Positions 1-11,500 are shown, counted from the first letter of the stretch. The stretch is 64,000 nucleotides of DNA from Maribacter sp. 1_MG-2023 (GCF_030547005.1 NZ_JAUOPN010000008.1:1-64000), one strand, 5' to 3'. Numbers and translations: made by a program. Notes: generated by a model not told the origin, from the sequence alone.

Positions 1-2831
1 CCGTTAGTAACTATAGATGTACCCAATACCGTATCGGGACCGCCCACCATACTACCCGATGGCAAGGTAATACCTGCTGTGTCGTTCGTCAGGTGATTAG
101 AACACCCATCTGTTTCATCAACAATAATTACCTGTAAATCAAAAACAGCGGTACAACCATTTGCCGTAGTCATAACAAATTGACCTTGATTAGAGATATC
201 AATTAAGCCATCATTCCTTTTAGGATTATTTCCTTTAAAAACTCCGGTATCTATTTTATAAACATAATTTTCGTTTCCTCCTGAATCAAATGTAGGTCCA
301 TTTTCTTGGGGTGTAGTAATATAATATTGACTACTTGATGTTACAGCTCTTAGGTATATATCTCCACCTTCCTCAATACTTAATGAATTTCCAGTTTGCC
401 AATGACCACTAATCCCAATACGGTACTGAGCTATAATGTCTTCTGTGGCACAGATTACTACGTCTGGGTTACCAGTATTAATTCCTTGTTGGTAGTATTC
501 TTTAATTTCAGATTCACCTAAAACTTTATTAAAAACCTTAAGCTCATCAATTTTTCCATTGAGTTCATCTGTAATACCACTACCGTTGGCATAGCTAGGT
601 AAATTGGCAGCAGTTCTATTATCATAAAATCCAGAGGCAGTAAAATGTGATTGTAGGCCATTATCATCTTTAAAAGGAATCGTACCGCTCAATGCTTTCC
701 ACGATATCAACTTACCATTGGCATATAATTTAGCAGTTTTACCATCATAGGTAGCTGCCATATGCACCCATGTATCCATTGGTGTACGACCAGCATAAAG
801 GTCTACTGGACCATTGCTGGTTACAAACGCCCATTTGTACATGGTATTGTGAAAACCAAAAAATAGTGTACTCACATAATCATGGCTGAAAATACCAACA
901 TTTGGTAATTTCCCCGTAATTGGTGATGAAGTACTTCCTGTTGAATTTCGATAGGCCCAAGCCATAACTGTAATTTGGTCATCTAATGTTTGCAAAGATG
1001 GAGAGCTCTGAATATCAAGGAGTGCATTGCTACTATGTTCAAATCCATTAAACTCTATAGCACCTCCTATTATTCCCGAGTTCCAGCTATAATTGCTTCC
1101 ACTTGAAATACTATTTCCATTATCATCATGCTCTACAATTGTAGCATTATTATTATATATACTACTATCCACTGCATTGCTTCCACTACCGTCTTCAAAC
1201 TTCATGTCTACAATTAAATTTTCATTAGTTATTTGTAAAGGAAGCGCTGAACCAATTTTAATTGTAGCTGCCTTACTAGGCACCCCATCATTGTCAATTC
1301 CAAAAAGCATATAATTTCCAGGGGGTAATAGTTCACGATTTGGAATAGAAACATCATAAGTACCGTTACCAGTGAAATTCACCGGAATTCTTCTTTGCTC
1401 GTTATTTGTACTATGTGTAGCAGCTGAAAAACGTATAAGATTAAACTCTGTAATTACTGTGCTAGCAGTAACTGTGATATTTGAATTGTAATCTGCTACC
1501 TCCGGAGCATCCGATATTACGGGTCTTGTTGCTAAATTACCAGAAGAATTAAATAAATATGGTGGACTATAAATTTCAGCACTAAAGTGGTTATTACATC
1601 CATTTAAAAGATTGTCGCAAAGCCCACCCCCACCAACAAAAACACGCCCATCGGTCATTAAAATAGCAACACTATGGTATGTTCTGGCCTCTTGCATTTG
1701 CGCAACAGTTTCCCATGTTCCAGCGCCTCCATCAGTAGCAGGAGTATATAGTTCTGCTACATGACGTGCGCCAACATCTGTAAATACCGCACCGCGGTCG
1801 AGTCCGCCAGTAACAAGCACTTGTCCATTAGGTAATACCGTACTATTATGCATTGTTCTACTCTCTGATAAATGGCCTGCACTAACAACTGTTGGCGAAT
1901 TAGGGTAATCAACGTTAATGTCAATAACAAAAGTATTATTCTTAGCTGGGGTTGTACTATTAAAACTTTCTCCATAAGAAGTAGCGCCACCCACTTTTAA
2001 AATTTTACCAATATCGAACATTACAGTGGTACCTTTCATAGAATACGTATCATTAGCTCTAAAACCTGCCGAAGTTATAGAGCCGCCAGGTTCATCTAAA
2101 TCAATCCAATGCATTTCTTCACTAGGTCCTGCATGAAAAAGTTTACCATTAGGTGCCGGCCATAACCAAACATGATTATCAACTCTATATAAAGGATTTA
2201 ATTGACTTTCAAGATTAAGATCATTCGCTGTATAAATGTCCTCACCTGTTATACCTGGTAAATTCACCCATCCAGATTCAGGTGACCATAATTCTGCTGC
2301 TTTTCCGCCATTATTACCTGCACCACCACTCCAAGACCCACCAACTGTAAAAACGGCACCACTAGAAAGGGTGACATTACCTTGATAGCCACGAGGAATG
2401 TTCATATCCGAAGCGCGAGTCCAAACATTAGTTACTGGGTCATAAATACTGGTACGTTCGCTCGTAGTACCACCAGCTGAAAGTATACGACCATCTGCAA
2501 GGTTGTTAATACCAGGGCAAAACATATCATGATCAGTATCTGTTAAGGTCATACCTAAAGCAGACCCCAATCCTCCATTACCTGATGGATCAAAAAGTTC
2601 TGTATATGTGTACCCATCACCTATTTCGTTAAATGTATTTGGAAACTGAGACGACCAGGTCAACAATCGACCATCGGGTAGGTTAGCAACGGCTACTGGC
2701 ACGATACCAAAAGGTATTGGAAGCCCCCATTCACCATCTTGATGTAAAGCTTGTGAAAAACTTGAAGAAGAAATAAATAAAAAGATGGAGGTAATGAAAA
2801 ATAGTCCCCAATTTGAATTGAATTTATACAT
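1..2831 (-). CDS. Secreted galactose oxidase-family copper-radical oxidase (AA5-like), partial
   Basis: Reading the minus strand from an ATG at 2831 gives an open frame that leaves the window at base 1, so the C-terminus is missing. A signal peptide (about residues 1-27) precedes a kelch-type propeller closely resembling fungal galactose oxidase. All metal and cofactor residues expected for the family are present: Cys105 (in MFCPG) and Tyr149 (in RGYQG), which would form the Cys-Tyr radical cofactor; Trp167 (GGSWSGG); Tyr385-His386 (TYHS); and His473 (ATHS). A LamG/concanavalin-like domain follows (DQITVMAWAYRN), then the start of a linker region. Family knowledge predicts oxidation of a primary alcohol such as galactose C6-OH to an aldehyde, releasing hydrogen peroxide, outside the cell. 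It is a paralogue of the plus-strand gene starting at 8559; the two sit head-outward around the wzc operon. A T9SS tail is likely by analogy but lies outside the window. The exact substrate is unknown. Confidence 0.85.
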   Translation of the reverse strand, partial: MYKFNSNWGLFFITSIFLFISSSSFSQALHQDGEWGLPIPFGIVPVAVANLPDGRLLTWSSQFPNTFNEIGDGYTYTELFDPSGNGGLGSALGMTLTDTDHDMFCPGINNLADGRILSAGGTTSERTSIYDPVTNVWTRASDMNIPRGYQGNVTLSSGAVFTVGGSWSGGAGNNGGKAAELWSPESGWVNLPGITGEDIYTANDLNLESQLNPLYRVDNHVWLWPAPNGKLFHAGPSEEMHWIDLDEPGGSITSAGFRANDTYSMKGTTVMFDIGKILKVGGATSYGESFNSTTPAKNNTFVIDINVDYPNSPTVVSAGHLSESRTMHNSTVLPNGQVLVTGGLDRGAVFTDVGARHVAELYTPATDGGAGTWETVAQMQEARTYHSVAILMTDGRVFVGGGGLCDNLLNGCNNHFSAEIYSPPYLFNSSGNLATRPVISDAPEVADYNSNITVTASTVITEFNLIRFSAATHSTNNEQRRIPVNFTGNGTYDVSIPNRELLPPGNYMLFGIDNDGVPSKAATIKIGSALPLQITNENLIVDMKFEDGSGSNAVDSSIYNNNATIVEHDDNGNSISSGSNYSWNSGIIGGAIEFNGFEHSSNALLDIQSSPSLQTLDDQITVMAWAYRNSTGSTSSPITGKLPNVGIFSHDYVSTLFFGFHNTMYKWAFVTSNGPVDLYAGRTPMDTWVHMAATYDGKTAKLYANGKLISWKALSGTIPFKDDNGLQSHFTASGFYDNRTAANLPSYANGSGITDELNGKIDELKVFNKVLGESEIKEYYQQGINTGNPDVVICATEDIIAQYRIGISGHWQTGNSLSIEEGGDIYLRAVTSSSQYYITTPQENGPTFDSGGNENYVYKIDTGVFKGNNPKRNDGLIDISNQGQFVMTTANGCTAVFDLQVIIVDETDGCSNHLTNDTAGITLPSGSMVGGPDTVLGTSIVTN

Positions 2832-2934
2832 ATTGATCTTTTATAATCGGGGAATTACAAAAGAAAGCATAGTATTTAATTAATGTATTTTTTTAGTATA
2901 AAATATCGATGAACTACACTATTACCCGTTAAAC

Positions 2935-2968
2935 AAAAAAATCCCCGTAGTACAACTACGAGGATTTT
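2935..2968 (-). terminator. Rho-independent terminator after wzc
   Basis: A hairpin with arms AATCC-CGTAG and CTACG-GGATT around a short loop is followed on the minus strand by a run of T. It lies about 50 bases past the wzc stop codon and before the next minus-strand gene, so it would end the wbpM-wza-wzc transcript. Confidence 0.75.
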
Positions 2969-3017
2969 AAAAATTATAAAATAAAGCTTGGTTATAGATT
3001 AGCTTATCATGTTAAAC

Positions 3018-5396
3018 CTAAAACTTCCACCACTTTTTAACTGATTTACCATAGCCATAGCCATATTTACCACCATAACCAAGATTAGATTCTTTAACAT
3101 CATTAACAACAAATGCCAACCCTTTCAACTTTCCTTGATCCCAAAGGTTAATTGGATATTCTAAAACTTTAGTTTCGGTAACTCCGGCTCTTGTAACGTA
3201 TATAATATGATCCGCAAGCTCTGTAATCAACATGGTATCTGTAACTACCATAATAGGGGCGGTATCTACAATAACATAATCATACATTTCAGATACTTCA
3301 GACAACAAAGTCTCCATTCTATCACTCATCAATAGCTCGGCAGGATTTGGCGGTATCTTACCAGAGTAAATAACATCAAATGTAGTAGAATGCACTAACA
3401 TTGAGTTAATAATGTCTTTAGTTTGAATCTTAGAATCATGAAGATATTCAGAAAGTCCTATGTCTACATTACCTCTTGAACGTCCACCTATTTTATCAAC
3501 ATCTTTCTGTGCAAAGTACGTATACAATTTAGGGTTTCTGACATCACCACCAATTAATAAAACCTTTTTATTAGTATTAGCAAAAATCATTGATAAGTTA
3601 GAAGAGATAAAAGTTTTACCCTCCCCTGGCACACTCGAGGTAACAAATATGACATTATTCTTTTTGTCACTTTTAGATTTGATTAAATAATCTAGGTTTG
3701 TCCTTAGTATTCTTAGTGACTCACTAAGTACTGAACGATCGTCAGTTTTAATTAACATTTCTTCTTTGCGACCCATTTTAGGAAGTTCAGCTAAAATTGG
3801 AACTTCATTAATAAGTTTTTCCAATGATACTTTGTTATGGATTTTATTGTCCATAAGTTGACCTGCATAAATTACTGAAAAAGGTAATAATAAACCTATA
3901 AATAAAAATGCTAAATATACTTTTGGTCGTTGCGGTGACACTGGAGCATCTCCTACCTGATAAGCGTAATCAATAACCTTTGACTTCGGCGAACTTGATG
4001 CAAAGGTAACTTGAGACTCTTCTCTTTTTTGTAATAAATATAAATAAAGAGACTCGGTAGTTTGTTGTTGCCTGGTTATGTCACGAAACTCTCTTTCATT
4101 TTTAGGAGCTGAATAAATTTTAGAATTTATTCTTGACATTTGACTAGATAAACTATTAACCTGTAGCCCTAAATTCCGCTCCATCCCGTTCAAACTAGAT
4201 TTCATGCTCTGTTTTAAACCATCAAGTTGCTGATCTAAATTAACAATCATTGGGTTTTGTTCATCAGCACTTTTTAGTAATCTATTTCTTTCTGAAACCA
4301 ACTCATTATACTTCGCTGTTGTATTTGCAATAGTAGGATCAGACAGACCAACGTTTGAAGGTAATACCTCATATCCTGTTTCTGAATTCACATAATCCTT
4401 CATTCCACTAGCTATATTCAATTGCGTCTTTGCATTCTCCAACTCTTGTCTATTAGCTGCACCAACATTTAAAGCTATGTTTGCCTCTCCTTGTATATCA
4501 GTTACACCTTTAGAAGTCTTGAAATCTTGTGCTGTTTGATCTACAGAAGCTAAATTCGAAGAAATTTCTTTAATTCTATCATTAATAAAAGTAGAAGTCT
4601 TATCCGCTATAGCTTTTTTATCAATTATGGCATTGTTGTTATACGTAGAAATTAAGTTATTTATTATATCTTTTGCTTTTTCTTGATTAGCATCCTCAAG
4701 AGATATATTAAGAATATTTGAAAATTCAGTTGCCGGGTTCATCACAATCTTATCTTGGTATGCCTCTGCAACCATAAATAAAGGGCTCACAGAAACTCTT
4801 ATCTGACTGTCTTTATAATTATTAAAATATGGCAAATTCGGTGTTATTACTATATCACCTAACTCAGTAGGAATGTTTTTACCGTAAGAATAAATTTTCG
4901 ATGGCGTATCTCTATCTAAACTAAAACCAAATGTTGTTGAATTCGATATTTCGACAAAAAATTCTAATTTAGAGTTATTTACAATAGAGTCATTTTCAAG
5001 AAAATTCACCTTAAAAGGTTTGTTTGTATATATTTCTCTACTTTTTACATTACCTAATTCTGTCAAAACAACATTCAAATCTAAGTTGTCAACAACTTCG
5101 ACCAAATTCGACCGAGATCCTAAAATTTCTAATTCATCTTCAACATTATTTTGACCTTTACCCAAGAAATCCAAATCAGAAAATACCGATAATTCAGAAG
5201 AAGAAGATTTATCTTCTAAAATTTGAATTTTCGCAGCTGCCTTATACTTTGGTGTTGCATATCGTAAATACAACACACCAAGCATTAGAAAGAAAATAGC
5301 AGATAAAACAAACCATTTCCAATGTTTAGAATATCCTTTAACCAATTCTGACAAATCAGAACTATCCCCTAGAGAAATCCTTTTATTTTTTTCCAT
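3018..5396 (-). CDS. wzc: Wzc-type polysaccharide co-polymerase / tyrosine autokinase
   Basis: This 792-residue inner-membrane protein would control chain length and export of the polysaccharide with Wza. A transmembrane helix at about 28-46 opens the Wzz domain, a long coiled-coil-rich periplasmic part follows, and a second helix lies at about 500-520. The cytoplasmic BY-kinase domain shows Walker A (SSVPGEGKT, near 587-595) and Walker B (YVIVDTAP, near 707-714). The Walker A' motif reads LLIGGDVR: the first of the two aspartates of the usual DxD is glycine. The C-terminus carries a tyrosine cluster (YGGKYGYGYG), the expected autophosphorylation site. It is the last gene of the wbpM-wza-wzc operon, 21 bases after wza, and is followed by a terminator. 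Identification is firm; the altered A' motif may simply be the Bacteroidota variant. Confidence 0.95.
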   Translation of the reverse strand: MEKNKRISLGDSSDLSELVKGYSKHWKWFVLSAIFFLMLGVLYLRYATPKYKAAAKIQILEDKSSSSELSVFSDLDFLGKGQNNVEDELEILGSRSNLVEVVDNLDLNVVLTELGNVKSREIYTNKPFKVNFLENDSIVNNSKLEFFVEISNSTTFGFSLDRDTPSKIYSYGKNIPTELGDIVITPNLPYFNNYKDSQIRVSVSPLFMVAEAYQDKIVMNPATEFSNILNISLEDANQEKAKDIINNLISTYNNNAIIDKKAIADKTSTFINDRIKEISSNLASVDQTAQDFKTSKGVTDIQGEANIALNVGAANRQELENAKTQLNIASGMKDYVNSETGYEVLPSNVGLSDPTIANTTAKYNELVSERNRLLKSADEQNPMIVNLDQQLDGLKQSMKSSLNGMERNLGLQVNSLSSQMSRINSKIYSAPKNEREFRDITRQQQTTESLYLYLLQKREESQVTFASSSPKSKVIDYAYQVGDAPVSPQRPKVYLAFLFIGLLLPFSVIYAGQLMDNKIHNKVSLEKLINEVPILAELPKMGRKEEMLIKTDDRSVLSESLRILRTNLDYLIKSKSDKKNNVIFVTSSVPGEGKTFISSNLSMIFANTNKKVLLIGGDVRNPKLYTYFAQKDVDKIGGRSRGNVDIGLSEYLHDSKIQTKDIINSMLVHSTTFDVIYSGKIPPNPAELLMSDRMETLLSEVSEMYDYVIVDTAPIMVVTDTMLITELADHIIYVTRAGVTETKVLEYPINLWDQGKLKGLAFVVNDVKESNLGYGGKYGYGYGKSVKKWWKF

Positions 5397-5417
5397 AAAA
5401 TTTAATAGTAATAATTA

Positions 5418-6188
5418 TTACCTAGTCATTATTAGAACCGTAGAGGTTATTAACACAGAGGCAATTGACACCAAGATTGTTGCACGATTATCTAGAGAAG
5501 ATGAAGTAATTGCAGATTTATTTGGCTCTACATACACTACATCATTTTGTGTTAAATAGTATACAGGAGAATTTAAAGACTCTTTTTGGGTTAAATCAAT
5601 TCTTGTATATACCTTGGTACCGTTAAAATCTCTAATTACCATAACGTTTTGGCGTATACCCTTAATAGTTAAATCTCCTGCCAAACCAATGGCTTCCAAA
5701 ACTGTAATTTGTTCTCCATTTACAGGGTATGTACCCGGTCTTGCAACTTCACCTAACACAGATACCGTAAAGTTTTTTAATCTAATATTAATAATTGGAT
5801 CCTTTAAAAAATTACTAAGTTTTTCTTTTAATAATTCTTTCGTTTCTTCTGGAGAAAGACCTACAACTTTTATCGTACCTAGAACAGGAAAATCAATATC
5901 TCCATTCTTATCAATAATATAATCTAATTGTTCTGGACGAAAACCACCTTCTTCTGCTCCTTTAAAAAGATTAAAAGGCATACTAGCTTGAGGGTCTAAA
6001 GTAGAAACATTAATGCTAACAACATCATCAATCTTAAACTTGTTGGTATGAGAATTATCTGAAACTATAGTTTCATAATCGCCTGCATTTTGAAAATATA
6101 CTACATCTGTTTTTGATGCGCAAGAAACTAAAAGTAACGAACTAATAATAAATAAACTACAAAGCTTAACTACTGATTTTCTGATCAT
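5418..6188 (-). CDS. wza: Wza-type outer-membrane polysaccharide export lipoprotein
   Basis: A 256-residue lipoprotein with signal peptide and lipobox (LVSC, Cys23), a polysaccharide export (Poly_export) domain at about 45-130 and one SLBB-like domain (FTVSVLGEVARPGTYPV) at about 140-220. A hydrophobic helix closes the protein (about 237-254). It is shorter than the 360-380-residue Wza of Enterobacteria and has a single SLBB domain, as is common in Bacteroidota. It would form the outer-membrane channel for the polymer made by this locus, partnered with the Wzc encoded 21 bases downstream. The upstream wbpM-like gene ends 35 bases before its start, so the three genes are probably cotranscribed. 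Confidence 0.93.
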   Translation of the reverse strand: MIRKSVVKLCSLFIISSLLLVSCASKTDVVYFQNAGDYETIVSDNSHTNKFKIDDVVSINVSTLDPQASMPFNLFKGAEEGGFRPEQLDYIIDKNGDIDFPVLGTIKVVGLSPEETKELLKEKLSNFLKDPIINIRLKNFTVSVLGEVARPGTYPVNGEQITVLEAIGLAGDLTIKGIRQNVMVIRDFNGTKVYTRIDLTQKESLNSPVYYLTQNDVVYVEPNKSAITSSSLDNRATILVSIASVLITSTVLIMTR

Positions 6189-6223
6189 ATCTAAAATTTA
6201 AAATAATAAGGTTGATTAACTAT

Positions 6224-8164
6224 TTAGGATTTAACGATTTTTAAGGCCGGAGCAACTTCTTCATTTGTTTTTTTTGCGTCATCATGTTTACATAATTCTG
6301 AATTATTGGACACAAATTCCGGTACTATTTTTTTCATAAGAATTACTGGATCACCTGCAAAGAACATATTGGTAATACATAATTCATCTATTCTTGTTCT
6401 AATTAGTGGATAATCCAAAGGTCTTACCTTACTAATTTTTATCTTTTTATGATACGTCGGCATAGTACTTTCTCCGTTCGCCAAAAGCTCTTCATATAAT
6501 TTTTCACCTGGTCTTAATCCTGTAATCTTAATATCTATATCTTCAGGATAATTTAGTCCTGAAAGTTTAATCATATTCTTAGCTAAATCGTAAATTTTGA
6601 CCGATTCACCCATATCAAAAATAAATATTTCACCTCCCTGTCCCATAGAACCGGCTTCTAATACTAATTGGGAAGCTTCAGGAATCGTCATAAAGTATCT
6701 AGTAACATCCTTGTGAGTCAATGTTATTGGACCACCTTTTTCAATTTGTTTTCTAAAAAGAGGAATAACAGATCCATTAGAACCTAAAACATTACCAAAT
6801 CTAGTTGTTATAAATTTAGTTTTGCCTTCTTGCTGCATACAACTAATGTACATTTCGGCTATCCTTTTACTAGCTCCCATTACATTCGTTGGGTTTACAG
6901 CCTTATCAGTAGAAACAAAAACAAATTTCTCTACCCCATGCATTATAGATAAGTCAGAAATATTTTTAGTACCTGCAATGTTTATTTTAATTGCCTCATA
7001 CGAATTATATTCCATTAATGGAACATGCTTATAAGCTGCTGCATGAAACACCATATCAGGCTTATGCTCTTCGAAAATTGAATTTAATCTATTTTTATCC
7101 CTTACATCACCAACAATAGGTACAAAATTATGAAAACCATTCTGCTTAAGTTCTTGTTGCAAATCATACAAGGCAGATTCTGCTTGATCAATTACTATTA
7201 ATGATTTATAATTATAGGTACAAATCTGTCTTACCAACTCGCTACCAATAGATCCAGCACCACCTGTCACAAGAACAGTTTTACCATTAAGTTCGTTAGC
7301 AATTTTACTATTATCAATATTAATCTGCGCTCTGTCTAATAAATCTTCAATTTGAACTTGCTTAATTTGTGACACTTTAAGTTCACCATTTATCCAATCT
7401 TCAACAGGAGGCACTATTTTAACTTCAACAGGATAATCTACCAATCTTTCTACCAAAATTCTTAATTTCTTTGGAGAGATTCCTTTATTGATTGAGAAAA
7501 TGATTTCAGTAATGTTATTTTTTAGAATGAATTCCTCGGTAAGAATCCTTCTACTAAAAACATCTATACCATTAATTTGCTTACCAACTTTTTTATTATC
7601 ATTATCTATATAACCTAAAACTCTAACCTTATTAACAGTGTTCTGGGTTAACGCGTTATGTGTTAAAATACCAGACTCACCTGCACCATATATAATAACA
7701 TTCTTATGTAATTTTATATCCTTGGTCAACATGGCGCTATACATAGATTTAAAAGCAAAACGTGAAGCTGTTAAACCAATAAAAGAAAGCAAACTATAAA
7801 TAATTATAATTGAAAGTGGTATCGTAAAATTTTCGAAAATGTTTAATTCTTTGTTAATTAAAACCAAGGTAATCATCAAAATACTTGACAAACAAATGGC
7901 ATTAAATATATTATAAACATCACGAACACCTGTATGTCTAATTACACCTTTATAAGAGCCGATTATCAAAAATGAAATTGCAGTAATCAAACAAACTACA
8001 GGTAATTGAACCAATAATTGATTTACATCAAAATTAAAAGTTAAATTAAATCTTATACAATAAGATAATATGAAGCAAACACCGACCATCAAAATGTCAA
8101 TAGCCAAAACTATCCATTTAGATGCAAAACGGTTTATATTATTAGGTAAGTTAAAGTAGGTCAT
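6224..8164 (-). CDS. wbpM: Membrane-bound UDP-GlcNAc 4,6-dehydratase (WbpM/CapD family)
   Basis: A 646-residue protein with four N-terminal transmembrane helices (about 18-38, 51-72, 86-105, 114-134), a first Rossmann-like domain (YGAGESG, 159-165) and a second catalytic SDR domain (TGGAGSIG, 300-307). The catalytic region reads STDK (418-421) and MGASK (429-433): methionine replaces the usual SDR tyrosine, as known for WbpM-type long dehydratases. The expected reaction is UDP-GlcNAc to UDP-4-keto-6-deoxy-GlcNAc, the precursor of QuiNAc, FucNAc or bacillosamine sugars. It is the first gene of the minus-strand wbpM-wza-wzc operon. A candidate reductase for the next step lies at 41561-42472 and a matching initiating transferase at 44277-45254. 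The family is certain; the exact product stereochemistry is not visible. Confidence 0.92.
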   Translation of the reverse strand: MTYFNLPNNINRFASKWIVLAIDILMVGVCFILSYCIRFNLTFNFDVNQLLVQLPVVCLITAISFLIIGSYKGVIRHTGVRDVYNIFNAICLSSILMITLVLINKELNIFENFTIPLSIIIIYSLLSFIGLTASRFAFKSMYSAMLTKDIKLHKNVIIYGAGESGILTHNALTQNTVNKVRVLGYIDNDNKKVGKQINGIDVFSRRILTEEFILKNNITEIIFSINKGISPKKLRILVERLVDYPVEVKIVPPVEDWINGELKVSQIKQVQIEDLLDRAQINIDNSKIANELNGKTVLVTGGAGSIGSELVRQICTYNYKSLIVIDQAESALYDLQQELKQNGFHNFVPIVGDVRDKNRLNSIFEEHKPDMVFHAAAYKHVPLMEYNSYEAIKINIAGTKNISDLSIMHGVEKFVFVSTDKAVNPTNVMGASKRIAEMYISCMQQEGKTKFITTRFGNVLGSNGSVIPLFRKQIEKGGPITLTHKDVTRYFMTIPEASQLVLEAGSMGQGGEIFIFDMGESVKIYDLAKNMIKLSGLNYPEDIDIKITGLRPGEKLYEELLANGESTMPTYHKKIKISKVRPLDYPLIRTRIDELCITNMFFAGDPVILMKKIVPEFVSNNSELCKHDDAKKTNEEVAPALKIVKS

Positions 8165-8558
8165 TCTATTGTTTTTTATTGGACTTGTGGAATACGAATA
8201 TAAAATGGGATTATTTCTAAATAAAAAATTCCAATCTAAATTCGTTTAATTCGCGTTTATCATCGTCTAACTGGTCTTTACGTTAGAAAAAAATAAGGCA
8301 TTTCCATTAATAACTTTGCTTTAATTACTGACAATCAGGCAAATTTACTAAATCCATTCTATAAACGAATATTCTACAACTATATTTCACTAAAAGCCAA
8401 AGTAAGTTTTTCTACACAACTAGACTAAAAAAAGCCTGACGTACTTAATCGACAATTTAATGGATTTCAGCGTTTTGTTAATTAATTTCGTCTATACAAA
8501 AGTATCTTTGTTATAAGAAAAATGTCCCCGGAATGTAACTATTTAGATTCTACCAAAA
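8165..8558. other. Divergent intergenic region between wbpM and the oxidase gene
   Basis: This 394-base AT-rich stretch holds no convincing ORF and must carry promoters in both directions. TAnnTTTG-like -7 elements are seen on plus at 8503-8510 and 8311-8318, and on minus at 8340-8347 (TAAATTTG when read on that strand). None has an ideally spaced -33 TTG. The minus-strand start would give a leader of about 170 bases before wbpM. No riboswitch or small RNA fold was recognised. Confidence 0.5.
8503..8510 (+). promoter_or_regulatory. Candidate Bacteroidota -7 promoter element
   Basis: TATCTTTG matches the Bacteroidota -7 consensus TAnnTTTG and lies 48 bases before the ATG of the oxidase gene at 8559. 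A TTG at 8475-8477 could be the -33 element, although 25 bases of spacing is slightly longer than usual. Confidence 0.45.
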
Positions 8559-11500
8559 ATGAAGCGCATACAATTTTACAATTTATATATATTAATATTT
8601 GTTTTGTGTTGTAGCTCAACAATACAATCACAAACACGATCAGAAGATGGTGAATGGGGCGACCCCATTCCATTTGGTATTGTTCCAGTTGCAGTAGCAA
8701 ACTTACCCGACGGAAGATTAATTACATGGTCATCACAATTTCGAAATACTTTTGTTGAAATTGGCGATGGAATGACCTACACTGAAATTTTCGACCCTAC
8801 TCTAAATGGAGGACTTGGTCAAGCGTTGGGAGAGACCGTTACCCAAACAGATCATGACATGTTTTGCCCAGGTATTAATAACTTGGCAGATGGTCGTATA
8901 CTTTCTGCGGGTGGTTCTACTAGTGAGCGTACCAGTATTTATGATCCAATTACAGGTGTTTGGTCTCGTGCTTCAGACATGAACATACCAAGAGGTTACC
9001 AAGGAAACACTACTCTTTCAAATGGAGCCGTCTTCACCGTCGGTGGCTCTTGGAGTGGTGGTGCAGGAAATAATGGGGGAAAAGCTGCCGAATTGTGGAC
9101 CCCAGAATCAGGATGGATCAACCTTCCTAACATCACAGGCGAGGCTATCTACACCTCAAATGACCTTTTTAAAGAAGACCAAGGCGATTACAGGGTAGAT
9201 AACCATGTTTGGCTATGGCCTGCACCTAACGGAAAACTTTTTCATGCAGGTCCAAGTGAAATGATGCACTGGATCGACCCAGATGTTTCTGGAGGAGCGA
9301 TAGAGGATGCTGGAATTAGAGGAGATGACACCTACTCTATGAAAGGTACCACTGTCATGTTTGATATTGGTAAAATATTAAAAGTAGGTGGAGCAGAATC
9401 ATATGGGGCTAGTTCAATGACCACTACCCCAGCAAAAGACAATTCATATGTAATCGATATAAATGTGCCTTATGGTCAAACACCCAATGTAATCAGTGCT
9501 GGAAATTTAGCATTTAGCCGAACAATGCATAACAGTACAGTGCTACCAACAGGTCAAGTATTGGTTACTGGCGGTCTAGATCATGGAGCTGTATTTAGTG
9601 ATGTAGGTGCTCGTTATGAAGCAGAATTGTACACTCCTTCTCCAGGTAGTGGTCCTGGAACCTGGGAAACCGTTGCAACAATGGAAAAGGCTAGAACTTA
9701 TCATAGTGTAGCAATATTATTAACTGACGGTCGTGTTTTTGTCGGTGGCGGTGGACTTTGTGATGGCACTTTAGATTGCGTAAACCATTTCAGTGCTGAA
9801 ATTTATAGCCCTCCATACCTTTTTAATCCATTAGGAGATTTGGCAACAAGACCTTCCATAACTTCTGTAACTGGTAATACATTAGGTGACGGACCTTATA
9901 ATAACAATCCATTAGTTAACTACGGAGATGTACTAACCGTTGACACAGATGTTGCTGTAGCATCATTTAGTCTAGTGAGATTTTCAGCAGCAACCCACTC
10001 CACCAATAACGAACAGAGACGTATACCTTTAGCTACAACTTTAGGAACTACACATAATTTAACAATACCGGACAGAAATCTTTTACCTCCAGGTTATTAC
10101 ATGTTATTCGCCTTAGATGCCAATGGCACTCCTAGTGTTTCAAAAACGCTAAGAATAGGTACTGCTGAACCACTACAAATTCCAAATACCAATTTAGTGG
10201 TAGATATGAAATTCAATGAGAACAGTGGAGCAACTGCAGCTGACAACAGTGTTTATAACAATAATGCCAATATTGTGGAACATGATGATAACGGAAACAT
10301 AATAACTAATGGCGGAAACTATAATTGGACTACAGGAATAATAGACGGCGCTATCGAATTTAATGGTCTTGAACACCATAGTAATGCATTGATAGACATT
10401 CCAAGCTCACCATCATTACAGACTCTGGATGACCAAATTACGGTTATGAGCTGGGCATATAGAAACTCGGCAGGTAGCACCATTCCTGATACAGGAAAAG
10501 TAGCCAACGTTGGCTTATTCAGTCATGATTACGTAAGTACACTTTTTTTTGGGTTTCATAACACCATGTACAAATGGGCTTTTATAACTGATAACGGACC
10601 AGTAGACCTTTATGCAGGTCGTGCTCCTATGGACACTTGGGTGCATATGGCTGCTACCTATGATGGTAATACCGCTAAACTTTATGCGAATGGAAAATTG
10701 ATTGCATGGAAAGAACTAGCAGGCACCATACCATTTAAGGATGATGGAAGCTTACAATCACACTTTACATCTTCTGGATTCTATGACGAAAGAACAGCAG
10801 CAAACCTCCCTGAATACGCTGTAGTTACTGGCATAACAGATGAAATAAATGGTAAAATAGATGAGCTTAAGGTTTTCAATAAAGTTTTGGGTGAATCTGA
10901 AATAAAGGAATATTATCAACAAGGTATCAATACAGGCAACCCAAATGTGGTCAACTGTGACGAAGGAGATATTATAGCTCAATACCGAATTGGCGCCAGT
11001 GGTACATGGCTTACCGGAAACTCCCTGACTATTCAGGAAGGTGGTGACATATATTTAAGAGCGGTAACACCCAGTAATCAATATTATGTAACAACACCAC
11101 AAGAAAACGGTCCTACCTTTAACTCTAGCGGGAGCTCCACTTACGAATATCAAATTGACACAGAGGTTTTTCCTTATGGCAATCCAGAAAGGAATAACGG
11201 ATTGGTAGACATTACCAATCAAGGGCAATTTGTAATGACTACTGCTGATGGTTGTACAGCTGTATTTGATTTAAAAGTTACTGTTATTGATGAAACCGAT
11301 GGCTGCCCAAATCAATTGGTCAATGAGGATAATGGTATAACATTACCAAAAGGGACATCTAGTCAAGTTGAAATAGCGGTTGGCTCACCAGATAATACAA
11401 ATGGTTCAGACTGCGCGCTTAGATTGGTCAACACTGATGATAATGAACTTTATGCCAGACATGAAATTGAGCTAGATTTGACCACTTTAGGAATAAATGT

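Noticed and set aside
8311-8318. TAACTTTG as the main promoter of the oxidase gene
   Set aside because: It would give a leader of about 240 bases, and a better placed element lies at 8503-8510.
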